DNA from: Magnetospirillum sp.
Lineage (GTDB): Bacteria > Pseudomonadota > Alphaproteobacteria > Rhodospirillales > Magnetospirillaceae
Assembly: GCA_024707145.1 (NCBI GenBank)
Contig: JANQAI010000001.1
Location: 312,501-376,500 of the forward strand
Direction of reading: 5' to 3'
Length of the DNA: 64,000 nucleotides
Both the position numbers and the translations under genes were made by a program. The number at the start of each line of letters is the position of its first letter. Positions within the stretch are counted from its first letter, which is position 1. The notes below the pieces were generated by a model. The model did no database searches, was not told the DNA's origin, and saw nothing but the letters and a program-made list of their open reading frames with translations. This document shows, piece after piece, positions 1-9,310 of the stretch.

Positions 1-1029
1 ATGGAAATCGATCTCCACGCCGTCGGGGATCGGCTGGCCCGAAACGGCCACGTGGGCGACGCCCCGCAGGCCGGCGGCCAGGGGCGCCAGCGCGGCGGGC
101 ACGCCCAGCACCACCTTGGCGCCCCGTTCGGCCACCAGGGGCACATAGCGCAGCAGGTGGATGGCCTCGCCCAGGCCCGGCTCGGCCCACAGCAGGACGG
201 TGTGCCCGTGCAGGTCGGCATTGCCGTCCCACGGCACGCCCGGCGGCTCGGGCCGCCTGCGGCCACGCATCGACCAGCGCCATTCCAGGTCGTCCCAGGC
301 GGCCGGCAGGTCGCCGGCCAGCAGGTTCAGCCGGGCGCGGGCCAGATGGGCGATGGCGGCGTCGGCGTCCAGGGCCAGGGCGCGCTCCAACTGGTCCTCG
401 GCCTCGTCCAGCCGGCCCAGCCCGATCAGTGCCTGGGCCAGGCCGGCATGGCCGGCGGCGGTGCCGGGGCGGATGGCGAGCACGTCGTGGTACAGGTCGA
501 CGGCGGCCGGCAGGTCGGCGCGGCGGGCCAGCAGGTCGGCGAGGTCCAGGCGGGGGCCGATGCCGTCGGGGGCCAGGGCGACGGCGCGGCGCAGACAGGC
601 TTCCGCCGCCGCCTCGCCGCCTTCCGCCAGCACCAGCAGGGCCAGCCCGTGCCAAGCCTGGGCGGGGGCGTCGGCGGAACGCAGCAGCAATCCATAAAGG
701 GTGCGGGCCTCGTCGCGGCGGCCGGTTTCGCGCAGAGCCAGGGCCAGGTCCAGCCGGGCGTCCATGCGGGCGGGATCGCGGCTCAACGCCTGCAGCAGGG
801 CCACCAACGCCTCGTGGGGATGGCCCAGGGCGCGCAGGCAGGCGCCGCGTCCGGCCAGGGCGTCGGCTCGATCCGGGCTCACGGCCAGGGCGGCATCGTA
901 AAGGCCGAGCGCGGTATGGTGGTCGCCGGCGGCGCGAGCCCGCTCGGCGGCCTCCAGCGGGGAGGAGGGCGGCGTGGCAGCCATTTGCTCGGGCACCGCC
1001 CCGGGCGCGCGCTCCTCCGTCAGCCCCAT
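1..1029 (-). CDS. TPR-repeat protein with C-terminal glycosyltransferase-like region (partial, runs off window)
   Basis: The reading frame is open for 343 codons from an ATG at 1029 to the window edge, so the C-terminus is missing. The first ~220 residues are Ala/Leu-rich tandem TPR helices (repeated pattern G...A...L...A....P...A...LA). After about residue 225 comes a W.W.MR...P..P.W.G segment, then HTVLLWAEPGLGEAIHLLRY, which matches the start of the glycosyltransferase-like region found after TPR arrays in many bacterial O-GlcNAc-transferase-like and flagellin-associated proteins. The role is probably protein scaffolding or glycosylation. The promoter would lie in 1030-1255, shared with the divergent epimerase gene. 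The family assignment is good, the substrate unknown. Confidence 0.7.
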   Translation of the reverse strand, partial: MGLTEERAPGAVPEQMAATPPSSPLEAAERARAAGDHHTALGLYDAALAVSPDRADALAGRGACLRALGHPHEALVALLQALSRDPARMDARLDLALALRETGRRDEARTLYGLLLRSADAPAQAWHGLALLVLAEGGEAAAEACLRRAVALAPDGIGPRLDLADLLARRADLPAAVDLYHDVLAIRPGTAAGHAGLAQALIGLGRLDEAEDQLERALALDADAAIAHLARARLNLLAGDLPAAWDDLEWRWSMRGRRRPEPPGVPWDGNADLHGHTVLLWAEPGLGEAIHLLRYVPLVAERGAKVVLGVPAALAPLAAGLRGVAHVAVSGQPIPDGVEIDFH

Positions 1030-1255
1030 CACGCTCTCCCCATTCCCACGTTCCCAGGCACCCCCGGGCAGTCAAGCGCGGCTCGGGCAAGGGGTCAAGA
1101 GCAAAGCACCCGTCCCCCGGCGTGTCGGTAATGCCAACATCACGGTACGTGGCAAGCGAAATGAAAGATCGTCCCGGACAGCGATCCGGGGGTGATTCCG
1201 CCGCCGGTTCAAGCTATATCAGGGCGGCTTTCATTCGCATGCCAAGGGTTCGTTC

Positions 1256-2236
1256 ATGTCCGTGCTCGTGACCGGCGCCGCCGGCTTCATCGGTTTTCAC
1301 ACCTCTTTGCGCCTGCTGGCGCGCGGCGAGACGGTCATCGGCGTGGACAGCCTGAACGCCTATTACGATCCGGCGCTGAAGCGGGCCCGCCTGGCCCAGT
1401 TGCTGGACAGGCCCGGCTTCGTCTTCCACCAGGCCGACATCGCCGACCGCGCCGCCATGGCCGAGGTGGCCAAGGCCCATCCCGACATCACCGGCTATAT
1501 CAACCTGGCCGCCCAGGCCGGTGTGCGCCATTCGCTGAAGGCGCCGCACGACTACACCCACTCGAACATCGAGGGGCATCTGGTCATGCTGGAACTGGCC
1601 CGAGCCAACGACAAGTGCCGGCATTTCGTCTATGCCAGCTCGTCCTCGGTGTATGGCGCCAACACCAAGCTGCCGTTCTCGGTGGAGGACCGGGTGGACC
1701 ATCCCATCTCGCTGTACGCCGCCACCAAGCGGGCCGGCGAGCTGATGAGCCATTGCTATTCCCACCTCTACCGCATCCCCACCACGGGCCTGCGCTTCTT
1801 CACGGTGTACGGTCCTTGGGGCCGGCCCGACATGGCCGCCTATCTGTTCGCCAAGGCGATCCTGGAGGGGCGTCCCATCACCGTGTTCAACCACGGCGAC
1901 ATGCGCCGAGACTTCACCTTCGTGGACGACATCGTTGCGGGCGTGGTAGGGGTGCTGGACAACCCCATGGCCGATGACAGCGGGGCGCCGCCGGCCCGGG
2001 TCTACAACATCGGCAACCACCGCTCGGAAAAGCTGATGGATTTCATCGGCCTGGTGGAGCAGTCGCTGGGCATCAAGGCCCAGTACCAGTTCGAGCCCAT
2101 GCAGCCGGGCGACGTCAAGGAAACCTATGCCGACATCTCGGCCATCCAGCGCGACGTCGGCTTCGCCCCCACCACTCCCATCTCGGTGGGCGTGCCGAAG
2201 TTCATCGAGTGGTTCAAGCAGTATCACCGGGTGTGA
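1256..2236 (+). CDS. NAD-dependent epimerase, UDP-glucuronate 4-epimerase type
   Basis: A 326-residue short-chain dehydrogenase/reductase of the extended type. The N-terminus has the Rossmann signature VTGAAGFIGFH (GxxGxxG, residues 4-14), followed by the NAYYDPALK segment typical of UDP-glucuronate 4-epimerases. Catalytic Ser/Tyr/Lys are visible as YASSSSVYG and SLYAATKRAGE. The enzyme would convert UDP-glucuronate to UDP-galacturonate in the cytoplasm for capsule, LPS or exopolysaccharide synthesis. The length matches the family (about 325-340 aa). AAGGG precedes the ATG. Its 3' end overlaps the convergent LysR gene by 23 bp. The divergent TPR/glycosyltransferase-like gene suggests a surface-polysaccharide or glycosylation setting, which is inference. 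Confidence 0.85.
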   Translation: MSVLVTGAAGFIGFHTSLRLLARGETVIGVDSLNAYYDPALKRARLAQLLDRPGFVFHQADIADRAAMAEVAKAHPDITGYINLAAQAGVRHSLKAPHDYTHSNIEGHLVMLELARANDKCRHFVYASSSSVYGANTKLPFSVEDRVDHPISLYAATKRAGELMSHCYSHLYRIPTTGLRFFTVYGPWGRPDMAAYLFAKAILEGRPITVFNHGDMRRDFTFVDDIVAGVVGVLDNPMADDSGAPPARVYNIGNHRSEKLMDFIGLVEQSLGIKAQYQFEPMQPGDVKETYADISAIQRDVGFAPTTPISVGVPKFIEWFKQYHRV

Positions 2237-3106
2237 GCGCGTCCACCAGCTGGCGGGCATGAGCGGGCAGGGCTGACAGGCTGCGCAGGCAGAGGTTCAA
2301 CCGGCGAGTCGCCCATGGATCGCGGAGCGTCACCCGGCGCAGGGCCATGGCGCGCTGGCAACGCCGGGCGGCCACGTCGGGAACTACGGCCACGCCCACA
2401 TTGCGTTCCACCATGCGGCACACCGCATCGAAGCCGCGCACGCGGACGCGATAGCTCAGCCGTCTTCCCGCCAGGGCGGCGTGGCCGGCCAGGAAATCCT
2501 GCAGGGCACTGCCTTCGTCCAGGCCGATGTATGGCTGATCCAGGGTGTCGGCGAAAGCAAGCTCCCGCCGAGTCGCCAGGGGGTGATCGCGGGCCGCCAC
2601 CAGCACCAGCCGGTCGAGACGGAACGGCAGCATCTCCAGTCCCCCCGTGTCCACCGAATCGGCGGCGATGCCCAGGTCGGTCAGGCCCTCGGCCACCGCC
2701 AGCACCACGTCACGGCTCGGACGTTCCCGGATGTCCACGTCCACGTGGGGATGGCGGGCGAGGAAGGCGCCCAGCGCTTCCGGCAGGTACTCGCTGAGGG
2801 CGGCGGTGTTGCACATCAGCCGCACGTGACCCTTCAATCCCTTGGCGTACTGCCCCAGTTCGCCGCGCATGGCCTCCATCTGGTGCGTCACCGTGCGGGC
2901 ATGGTGCAGCAGGGCGCGGCCCGCCGCCGTGGGCTCCACCCCCGCCGGCCGCGCACCAGCAGGGCGATGCCCAGCATCTCCTCCATGACGCGGATGCGGG
3001 CGCTGGCCGAGGCGAGCGCCAGGGCCGAGCGCTCGGCGCCGGCGGTGATGCTGCCGGTCTCGGTCACGTTCAGGAACAATCGCAAATCGACCAGATCGAA
3101 GCGCAT
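2214..3106 (-). CDS. LysR-family transcriptional regulator (frame broken as read)
   Basis: The first ~55 codons from ATG 3106 encode a winged HTH (MRFDLVDLRLFLNVTETGSI...) in one frame. The remaining ~240 codons encode the LysR effector-binding domain in another, starting at VEPTAAGRALLHHA. The break is at about 2941-2945, where the coding strand reads five G in a row. A sixth G would restore LVRGRRGVEPTAAG, a standard LysR junction. I therefore treat it as one gene of about 297 aa with a homopolymer miscall, though a real frameshift cannot be excluded. It is divergent from a TSUP permease gene, which it probably regulates; a perfect inverted repeat lies between them. Confidence 0.75.
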
Positions 3107-3120
3107 GCGCCTTCTCCCGT

Positions 3121-3149
3121 TCCAGCCTTCGGCTTGGGCGAAGGCTGGA
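3121..3149. promoter_or_regulatory. Perfect inverted repeat in LysR/TSUP divergent promoter region
   Basis: TCCAGCCTTCG and its exact complement CGAAGGCTGGA are separated by 7 bp. The element sits 14 bp upstream of the LysR start and about 50 bp upstream of the TSUP start. This is the usual place for a LysR operator, although GC-rich arms with a 7-bp loop could also form an RNA hairpin. Operator function is inferred from position only. Confidence 0.4.
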
Positions 3150-3199
3150 TCAGTAAATCCCACATTTCCGTACGGCGCCAGCGCGGGCAGGGTGGGGGC

Positions 3200-3936
3200 A
3201 TGGAACACGACGCTTCCCTCTGGGCCGCGGTGGCGGCCACCTTCGTCCTCGCCGGGCTGGTCAAGGGCATGATCGGACTGGGCCTGCCCACCGTGGCCAT
3301 GGCCCTGCTCGGGCTGGTCATGCCGCCGGTCCAGGCCGCCGCCCTGCTGGTGGTCCCCTCCCTGGTCACCAATGTGTGGCAACTGGCGGCCGGGCCTCGC
3401 TTCCTTGCCCTGGCGGGGCGGCTGTGGCCCCTGCTGGCGGGCATCGGCCTGGGCACCTGGGGTGGGGTGGGGCTGCTGGACGGATGGTCGGCGGCCGAGG
3501 CGCGGCGCACCCTGGGCGTGATCCTGGTCGTCTATGCCGGGCTGGGCCTGACGGACCTGCATTTCCGCGTCCCGCCCGCGTGGGAACGCTGGCTGGCCCT
3601 GCCGGTGGGCGTCGTCACCGGCGCGCTCACCCTGGCGACGGGCATGTTCGTCATTCCCGCCGTGCCCTATCTCGGCGCCCTGGGGCTGAGCCGGGACGAG
3701 TTGATCCAGGCGCTCGGCCTGTCCTTCACCGTCTCCACCCTGACCCTGGCGGTGGCCCTGGCGGCGGGGGAGCCATGGCGCCGGCGGTGATGGGCTCGTC
3801 GGTGCTGGCGCTGCTGCCGGCCGCCCTGGGCATGGGGCTGGGGCAATGGCTGCGCGGCCGGGTCAAGCCCGCCACCTTCCGCCGCTGCTTCTTCATCGGC
3901 CTGCTGGCGGTGGGACTGCACCTGGCGGCGGCTTAG
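3200..3936 (+). CDS. TSUP-family (TauE/SafE) sulfite/anion exporter-like permease (frame broken as read)
   Basis: An integral membrane protein of about 245 aa made of hydrophobic helices. It starts MEHDASLWAAVAATFVLAG and has the family's repeated glycine-rich segments (GLVKGMIGLGLPTVAMALLG near residue 20; GVVTGALTLATGMFVIPAVP near residue 140). TSUP permeases move sulfite, sulfonates or other organic anions across the inner membrane. The frame breaks at about 3766-3770 in a run of five G; six would join it to GGAMAPAVMGSSVLALL and the final helix. The stop codon TAG lies inside the terminal repeat of the palindromic element that follows. The divergent LysR gene is the likely regulator. Substrate is not determinable. 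Confidence 0.75.
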
Positions 3937-4107
3937 GGTCAAAACCCCGTCAGCGCCGTTTCGCCCGGCCCGGAGGGTTGGTGCTCCAAGGCGCCTTGGT
4001 TCGTTGCATCCCTCGGCGATGCCACCAGCATCACCGTCGCGATGCGCCTGCCATGGCGCACTTGGAGCACCAACGCTGACGATGGATTAATGGGGTTTTG
4101 ACCCTAA
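3933..4107. repeat. 175-bp palindromic element (MITE-like) between convergent genes
   Basis: The ends are a perfect 16-bp inverted repeat, TTAGGGTCAAAACCCC at 3933-3948 and its complement at 4092-4107. Internal matching arms follow (GTCAGCG/CGCTGAC and TTGGTGCTCCAA/TTGGAGCACCAA), so most of the element folds on itself. Both flanking genes use a TAG inside the terminal repeat as their stop (3934-3936 on +, 4106-4104 on -). It could be a miniature mobile element or a large bidirectional terminator. No transposase is encoded. Confidence 0.6.
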
Positions 4108-5894
4108 CCGTACAGGGCGTCCAGCCGGTCGCTCCACACCTTGCGGATGACGTGGCGGCGGATCTTCATGGTGGGGGTCAGCATGCCGTTCTCGGTGCTG
4201 AAGGCTTCCGTCGCCAGCACGAAGCGGCGGACCTTCTCGACCGGCGACAGCGTCTTGTTGACGCGGTCCACCGATTCCTGCACGGCGCGGCGGAAATCGG
4301 CGTCCTGCGCCAGTTGGGCCAACTCGGCCGGCTTGCCGTGGGCCTGGGCCCACTCGGCCGCCCATTCCGCCTCGGGCACCAGCAGCGCCACCAGATGGGG
4401 ACGGCGGTCGCCATAGGCCATGGCCTGGGCGATTTCCGGCTGCAGGGTCAGGAAGCCCTCGACCCGCTGGGGCGAGATGTTGTCGCCGCCGGAATTGACG
4501 ATGAGGTCCTTCTTGCGGTCGGTGATGCGGATGAAGCCGTCGGCATCCAGCTCGCCGATGTCGCCGGTGTGCAGCCAGCCGTCGCGCAGCACGTTGGCGG
4601 TGCCGGCGGGGTCGTTCCAGTAGCCCTGCATGACATTCTCGCCGCGCACCAGGATCTCGCCGTCGGAGGCAATCTTGACCTCGCAGCACGCCATGGCCGG
4701 CCCGACGGTGTCCAGCTTGGACTTGTACGGCAGGTTGACGCTGATCACCGGCGCTGCCTCGGTCTGGCCGTAGCCTTGCAGGATGCGCACGCCCAGCGCG
4801 GTGAAGAACAGGCCCACCTCGAAGGACAGTGGCGCGCCGCCCGACACCAGCGCCTTCAGCCGGCCGCCGAAACGGGCCGCCACCTTGGACCGCACCAGCC
4901 GGTCCAGCGCCTTGTCCAGCAGGGTGTCCAGCGGGCCCAGGCGGCCCTGGTGATAGCGTTTCGAGCCCAGTTCCACCGCCTTGAGGAACAGCCGCCGCTT
5001 CATGCCGCCCTGGCGTTGCAGAGCGTTGAGGATGCGGCCGCGCATGGTCTCGTACAGGCGCGGCACCGCGGTCATGATGGTGGGCTTCACCTCGACCATG
5101 TTGGCGGCCAGCGCCTCGATGCTCTCGGCGTAATAGATCTGGGCGCCCACCATGATGGGCAGGATCAGCCCGGCCAGGTGCTCGTAGGCGTGGGACAGCG
5201 GCAGGAAGGACAGGAAGACGTCGTGGCCGTCGGTGATGGCCTCCAGCACCTTCTCGGCGCCGTGGGCGTTGGCCAGCAGGGCGCCGTGGGACAGCATCAC
5301 CCCCTTGGGCGCGCCGCCGGTGCCCGAGGTGTAGATGATGCAGGCGGTGTCGGTGCGCTGGATGGACGCCATGGTCTCGGCCAGGCCGGCATCGCCGCCG
5401 CGTCCCAGCTTCAGGGCGTCGGCCCACGAGATCAGGCCGCCGCCGCTGGACTGCTTGACCGGCGGCGGCTGGATGGCGATCACGGTGGGCGGGCAATCGG
5501 CCTGCCAGCCGGCGGCCACCACCTTCTCGGTCAGCGCGCGGGTCGAGGAGATGACGAAGCGGGCGCCGGAATTGTTGAGGATGTGCAGGTGGTCGGCCAC
5601 CGTGTTGGTGGTGTAGGCCGGCACGCTGATGCCGCCGGCGGCCATGATGGCCAGATCGGCGATGGTCCATTCCGGGCGGTTCTCCGACACCAGCATGACC
5701 CGGTCGCCGCCTTGCAGCCCAAGGGCTCTCAGGCCCGCGGCGAGGTCGAGCACGTCGGCGCGCACCTCGGCCCATGTGCGGGCGACCCATTGGCCCTGGC
5801 GTTTGGCCCAGAGGAACGGGGTATCGGCCCGTTGCCCGGCCTGGGCCATGAACAAGGCGGTGACGCTTTGGCTGGTGGAGGACTCCATGGCCAT
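4104..5894 (-). CDS. Long-chain fatty-acid--CoA ligase (AMP-forming)
   Basis: A 596-residue adenylate-forming enzyme that would activate fatty acids to acyl-CoA via acyl-AMP. Motifs in order: the P-loop-like YTSGTGGAPKGVMLSHGALL (residues ~190-210), GYGQTEAAPVISVN, and the hinge/catalytic stretch GWLHTGDIGELDADGF followed by ITDRKKDLIVNSGG. This pattern is typical of the FAA1/FadD15-type long-chain ligases. I placed the start at ATG 5894 (MAMESSTSQ), preceded by AGGAAACAGG; a longer in-frame extension to 5978 has no homology-like sequence. The stop is supplied by the palindromic element downstream. It is divergent from pepF. Confidence 0.88.
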   Translation of the reverse strand: MAMESSTSQSVTALFMAQAGQRADTPFLWAKRQGQWVARTWAEVRADVLDLAAGLRALGLQGGDRVMLVSENRPEWTIADLAIMAAGGISVPAYTTNTVADHLHILNNSGARFVISSTRALTEKVVAAGWQADCPPTVIAIQPPPVKQSSGGGLISWADALKLGRGGDAGLAETMASIQRTDTACIIYTSGTGGAPKGVMLSHGALLANAHGAEKVLEAITDGHDVFLSFLPLSHAYEHLAGLILPIMVGAQIYYAESIEALAANMVEVKPTIMTAVPRLYETMRGRILNALQRQGGMKRRLFLKAVELGSKRYHQGRLGPLDTLLDKALDRLVRSKVAARFGGRLKALVSGGAPLSFEVGLFFTALGVRILQGYGQTEAAPVISVNLPYKSKLDTVGPAMACCEVKIASDGEILVRGENVMQGYWNDPAGTANVLRDGWLHTGDIGELDADGFIRITDRKKDLIVNSGGDNISPQRVEGFLTLQPEIAQAMAYGDRRPHLVALLVPEAEWAAEWAQAHGKPAELAQLAQDADFRRAVQESVDRVNKTLSPVEKVRRFVLATEAFSTENGMLTPTMKIRRHVIRKVWSDRLDALYG

Positions 5895-6015
5895 CCCTGT
5901 TTCCTGGACTGTTGCCGCACCCTTGATTACGCAACGAAAGCGCCTTTTGATAGGCGCCGTTCTTGGCCGTTCCGGCAAACATACCCATATCCCGTCCCGG
6001 GCAAGGAGTCACTGT

Positions 6016-7794
6016 ATGACCGTCATCGACAATCTCGGCAGCCTCCCGGAGTGGGACCTCTCCGATCTTTACGTTTCCCCCGATGCCCCTGAACTCGAGG
6101 CCGACCTTGATAAGGTCGAAGGCATGGCCGCCGCCTTCCATGCTGCCTATAACGGTCGGCTGGCGGATTTGTCCGGCGACCGGTTCGGCGAGGCCATCGT
6201 CGAATACGAGCGCATGGGCGAGATCATGTACCGGGTGATGTCCTACGCCCAGTTGCTCTATGCCGGCGACCAGACCGACCCCGAGCGCGGCCGCTTCTAC
6301 CAGGGCATGCAGGAGCGGGTCACCGACATCTCCACCAATACCCTGTTCTTCACCCTGGAGATCAACCGTCTGGACGACGACGTGCTGGCGGCCAAGCTGG
6401 CCTCGCCCAAGGTCAGGCATTACGCGCCCTGGCTGCGCGACGTGCGCGTGTTCCGCCCGCACCAGCTGTCCGACGAGCTGGAACAGATGCTGCACGAGAA
6501 GTCGGTGGCCGGCCGCGCCGCCTGGAGCCGCCTGTTCGACGAGACCATGGCGCGCCTGCGCTTCCCGCTGGACGGCAGGATGCTGACCTCGGCCGAGGCG
6601 CTGCACCTGATGAGCGACCGCGACCCGGCCCGGCGCAAGGCCGCCGCCCAGACCCTGGGCAAGGTGCTGGGCGAGAACGCCGCGCTGTTCGCGCTGGTCA
6701 CCAACACCCTGGCCAAGGACAAGGAGATCGAGGACAAGTGGCGCCGCTACGCGCGCCCGCAATCCTATCGCAACCTGTCCAACCAGGTGGAGGACGAGGT
6801 CGTCGACGCCCTGGTGTCGGCGGTCAAGGGCTGCTACGGCCAGCTCAGCCACCGCTACTACAAGCTCAAGGCCAAGTGGTTCGGCGTCGATCAACTGGAT
6901 TACTGGGACCGCAACGCGCCGCTGCCCGACGATGCCGACCGCACCTTCACCTGGGAGCGCGCCCGCGACTCGGTGCTGGGCGCCTATCACGCCTTCAGCC
7001 CCGACATGGCGGCGGTGGGCCGGCGCTTCTTCGATCACAACTGGATCGACGCGCCGGTGCGGCCGGGCAAGTCGCCGGGCGCCTTCGCCCATCCCACCGT
7101 GACCACGGTGCATCCCTATCTGCTGGTGAACTTCCAGGGTAAGACGCGCGACGTCATGACCCTGGCCCACGAACTGGGCCACGGCGTCCACCAGGTGCTG
7201 GCGGGCGGGCAGGGCGGCCTGATGGCCGACACCCCGCTGACCCTGGCCGAGACCGCCTCGGTGTTCGGCGAGATGCTGACCTTCCAGTCCATGCTGGCGG
7301 CCGAGACCGACAAGACCCGGCGCAAGGCCATGCTGGCGGGCAAGGTCGAGGACATGCTGAACACGGTGGTGCGCCAGGTCGCCTTCTACCAGTTCGAAAG
7401 CCTGGTGCACGAGGAGCGGCGCCGCGGCGAGTTGCCCGCCGAGCGCATCGGCGAGCTGTGGATGCGGGTGCAGACCGACAGCCTGGGCCCGGCGCTGCGC
7501 TTCCATGACGAGTACAAGTGGTTCTGGACCTACATCCCCCACTTCATCCACTCGCCCTTCTACGTCTACGCCTACGCCTTCGGCGACTGCCTGGTGAACT
7601 CGCTCTACTCGGTCTACCGGTCGGGTTCGGTGCCGGATTTCCCGGCCAAATACCTGGACATGCTGAGGGCGGGCGGCGTGCACCGCCACCGCGAACTGCT
7701 GGCCCCATTCGGCCTGGATGCGGGCGATCCCAGTTTCTGGCGCCGGGGCCTGGAGGTGGTGCTGGGCTTCATCGACGAGTTGGAAGGGATGTAA
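6016..7794 (+). CDS. pepF: Oligoendopeptidase F, M3 family metallopeptidase
   Basis: A 592-residue cytoplasmic zinc peptidase with the M3 active site LAHELGHGVHQVL (HExxH, about residue 380), followed about 25 residues later by ETASVFGEML, which contributes the third zinc ligand. The N-terminal helical region and the C-terminal HSPFYVYAYAFGD segment also match the M3B oligopeptidase F group. It degrades short peptides. The start ATG 6016 has a clear AAGGAG 10 bp upstream. The gene is intact, which is notable among many broken neighbours. Confidence 0.92.
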   Translation: MTVIDNLGSLPEWDLSDLYVSPDAPELEADLDKVEGMAAAFHAAYNGRLADLSGDRFGEAIVEYERMGEIMYRVMSYAQLLYAGDQTDPERGRFYQGMQERVTDISTNTLFFTLEINRLDDDVLAAKLASPKVRHYAPWLRDVRVFRPHQLSDELEQMLHEKSVAGRAAWSRLFDETMARLRFPLDGRMLTSAEALHLMSDRDPARRKAAAQTLGKVLGENAALFALVTNTLAKDKEIEDKWRRYARPQSYRNLSNQVEDEVVDALVSAVKGCYGQLSHRYYKLKAKWFGVDQLDYWDRNAPLPDDADRTFTWERARDSVLGAYHAFSPDMAAVGRRFFDHNWIDAPVRPGKSPGAFAHPTVTTVHPYLLVNFQGKTRDVMTLAHELGHGVHQVLAGGQGGLMADTPLTLAETASVFGEMLTFQSMLAAETDKTRRKAMLAGKVEDMLNTVVRQVAFYQFESLVHEERRRGELPAERIGELWMRVQTDSLGPALRFHDEYKWFWTYIPHFIHSPFYVYAYAFGDCLVNSLYSVYRSGSVPDFPAKYLDMLRAGGVHRHRELLAPFGLDAGDPSFWRRGLEVVLGFIDELEGM

Positions 7795-7803
7795 CGGAAA
7801 CCG

Positions 7804-7910
7804 CCTCCCCTCGCGGAACGCGGGGGAGGTCGGGAAGGGGGCCGACGGCCATCGCTTCTTCGCCAAGAGTTGCCCCCACCCCAACCCTCCCCCGGCGAGC
7901 CGGGGGAGGG
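7804..7910. repeat. Two CCTCCCC-type intergenic hairpins
   Basis: Two palindromes stand between pepF and the ABC1 kinase gene: CCTCCCC...GGGGAGG at 7804-7829, and a perfect 12-bp stem CCCTCCCCCGGC/GCCGGGGGAGGG at 7885-7910 with a 2-nt loop. A related palindrome occurs at 9272-9295. Such CCCTC(C)CC...GGGGAGGG hairpins are common dispersed intergenic repeats in high-GC alphaproteobacteria and may act as transcript 3' ends. Confidence 0.55.
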
Positions 7911-7930
7911 CGCTTGTTCACGGAGGACGC

Positions 7931-9267
7931 ATGCCCGAAGAAACCAACACTCTCGGCGGACGGGTCAAGCGCTATGCCCAGGTGGGCGTGGCGGTGGGCG
8001 GTCTGGCCGCCCGCCTGGGCGCCGAACGGGTGCTGGGCGTCAAGATGGACCGCGAGCGCCATGCCGCCGAACTGAAGGCGGCGCTGGGCGGCCTCAAGGG
8101 GCCGCTGATGAAGGTGGCGCAGATCCTGTCCACCATTCCCGAGGCGCTGCCCCGGGAATACACCATGGAATTGGCCCAGGCTCCAGGCCAATGCGCCGCA
8201 TATGGGCTGGCCCTTCGTCAAGCGGCGCATGGCCGCCGAACTGGGGGCGGACTGGCAGAAGCGGTTCAAGGAATTCGAGCACGAGGCAGCCTCGGCCGCC
8301 TCGCTGGGCCAGGTGCACCGCGCCGTCGGCCATGACGGCCGGCGGCTGGCCTGCAAGCTGCAATATCCCGACATGGCCAGCGTGGTCGAGGCCGACCTGC
8401 GCCAGGCTCAAGGTGATCTTCGGCATCTACGCCGCCTACGACCGCGCCATCGACACCAGCAACATCCACGAGGAACTGACCGAGCGCCTGCGCGAGGAAC
8501 TGGACTACCAGCGCGAGGGCCGCCACATGGCGCTCTACGGCCGCATGCTGGCCGACGAGGCCGGCGTGCACGTGCCCGACGTGGTGTCGGACCTGACCAC
8601 CAAGCGGCTGCTCACCATGGGTTGGCTGGACGGCGAGCGCATCCTGACCCGCGTCGAGGCGCCGCTGGAGGTGCGCAACCAGGTGGCCATGAACATGTTC
8701 CGCGCCTGGTACGTGCCCTTCTACAGCTACGGCGTCATCCACGGCGATCCCCATCTGGGGAATTACACCGTTCGGCCCGGCGACCATTCCATCAACCTGC
8801 TGGATTTCGGCTGCATCCGGGTGTTCCCGCCGCACATGGTCAAGGGCGTCATCGACCTCTACCACGCCATCGACCGCGACGACGAGGAGATGGCGGTGGA
8901 GGCTTACGGCACCTGGGGCTTCACCAACCTGACCAAGGAGGCGGTGGCGGTGCTCAACATCTGGGCCCGCTTCATCTATGCCCCGCTGCTGGAGAACCGG
9001 GCGCGGGCCATCGACGAGACCAATTCCGGCACCTATGGCCGCGAGGTGGCGGAAAAGGTCCATGCCGAACTCAAGCGGGTGGGCGGCGTGACGCCGCCGC
9101 GCGAATTCGTCCTGATGGACCGCGCCGCCATCGGCCTGGGCTCGGTGTTCCTGCACCTCAAGGCCGAGGTCAACTGGCACCGGCTGTTCCACGACCTGGT
9201 GGAGGATTTCGACGTGGCCACCATGGCGCGGCGGCAGGCCGAGGCGCTGACGGCGGCGGGGCTGTAG
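7931..9267 (+). CDS. ABC1/AarF (UbiB-like) atypical protein kinase (two frame breaks as read)
   Basis: About 445 aa when the frames are joined. It starts MPEETNTLGGRVKRYAQ at ATG 7931 with GGAGG upstream. The ABC1 signature GGLKGPLMKVAQILSTIPEA (KxGQ-like helix) is followed by the ATP-binding lobe (AASAASLGQVHRAV, Ala-rich loop; CKLQYP lysine) and the catalytic GVIHGDPHLGNYTV and NLLDFGCIRVF (DFG). The family includes UbiB/COQ8, needed for ubiquinone synthesis. Frames break at ~8179 and ~8403; both are an extra G changing CAGCTC to CAGGCTC, and removing each restores expected sequence (ELAQLQANAP; LRQLKVIF). Probably intact in the organism. Confidence 0.85.
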
Positions 9268-9271
9268 ATGA

Positions 9272-9295
9272 CCCTCTCCCGCTCGCGGGAGAGGG
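9272..9295. repeat. Intergenic hairpin, CCCTCTCCCG palindrome
   Basis: A perfect 10-bp inverted repeat (CCCTCTCCCG / CGGGAGAGGG, 4-nt loop) lies in the short gap between the convergent ABC1 kinase and DUF3108 genes. It resembles the hairpins near 7.8-7.9 kb and may end transcripts from both sides. Confidence 0.5.
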
Positions 9296-9310
9296 GATGA
9301 TGGTGCGACT

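Noticed and set aside
1..1131. A 376-codon plus-strand frame at the window start
   Set aside because: It is Gln/Gly/Arg-rich low-complexity sequence antisense to a clear TPR protein and has no family-like motif.
4087..7884. A 1265-codon open frame on the minus strand spanning pepF and the acyl-CoA ligase
   Set aside because: It is antisense to pepF, whose M3 motifs are intact, and only drifts through the ligase in a wrong frame. High GC makes long shadow frames common here.
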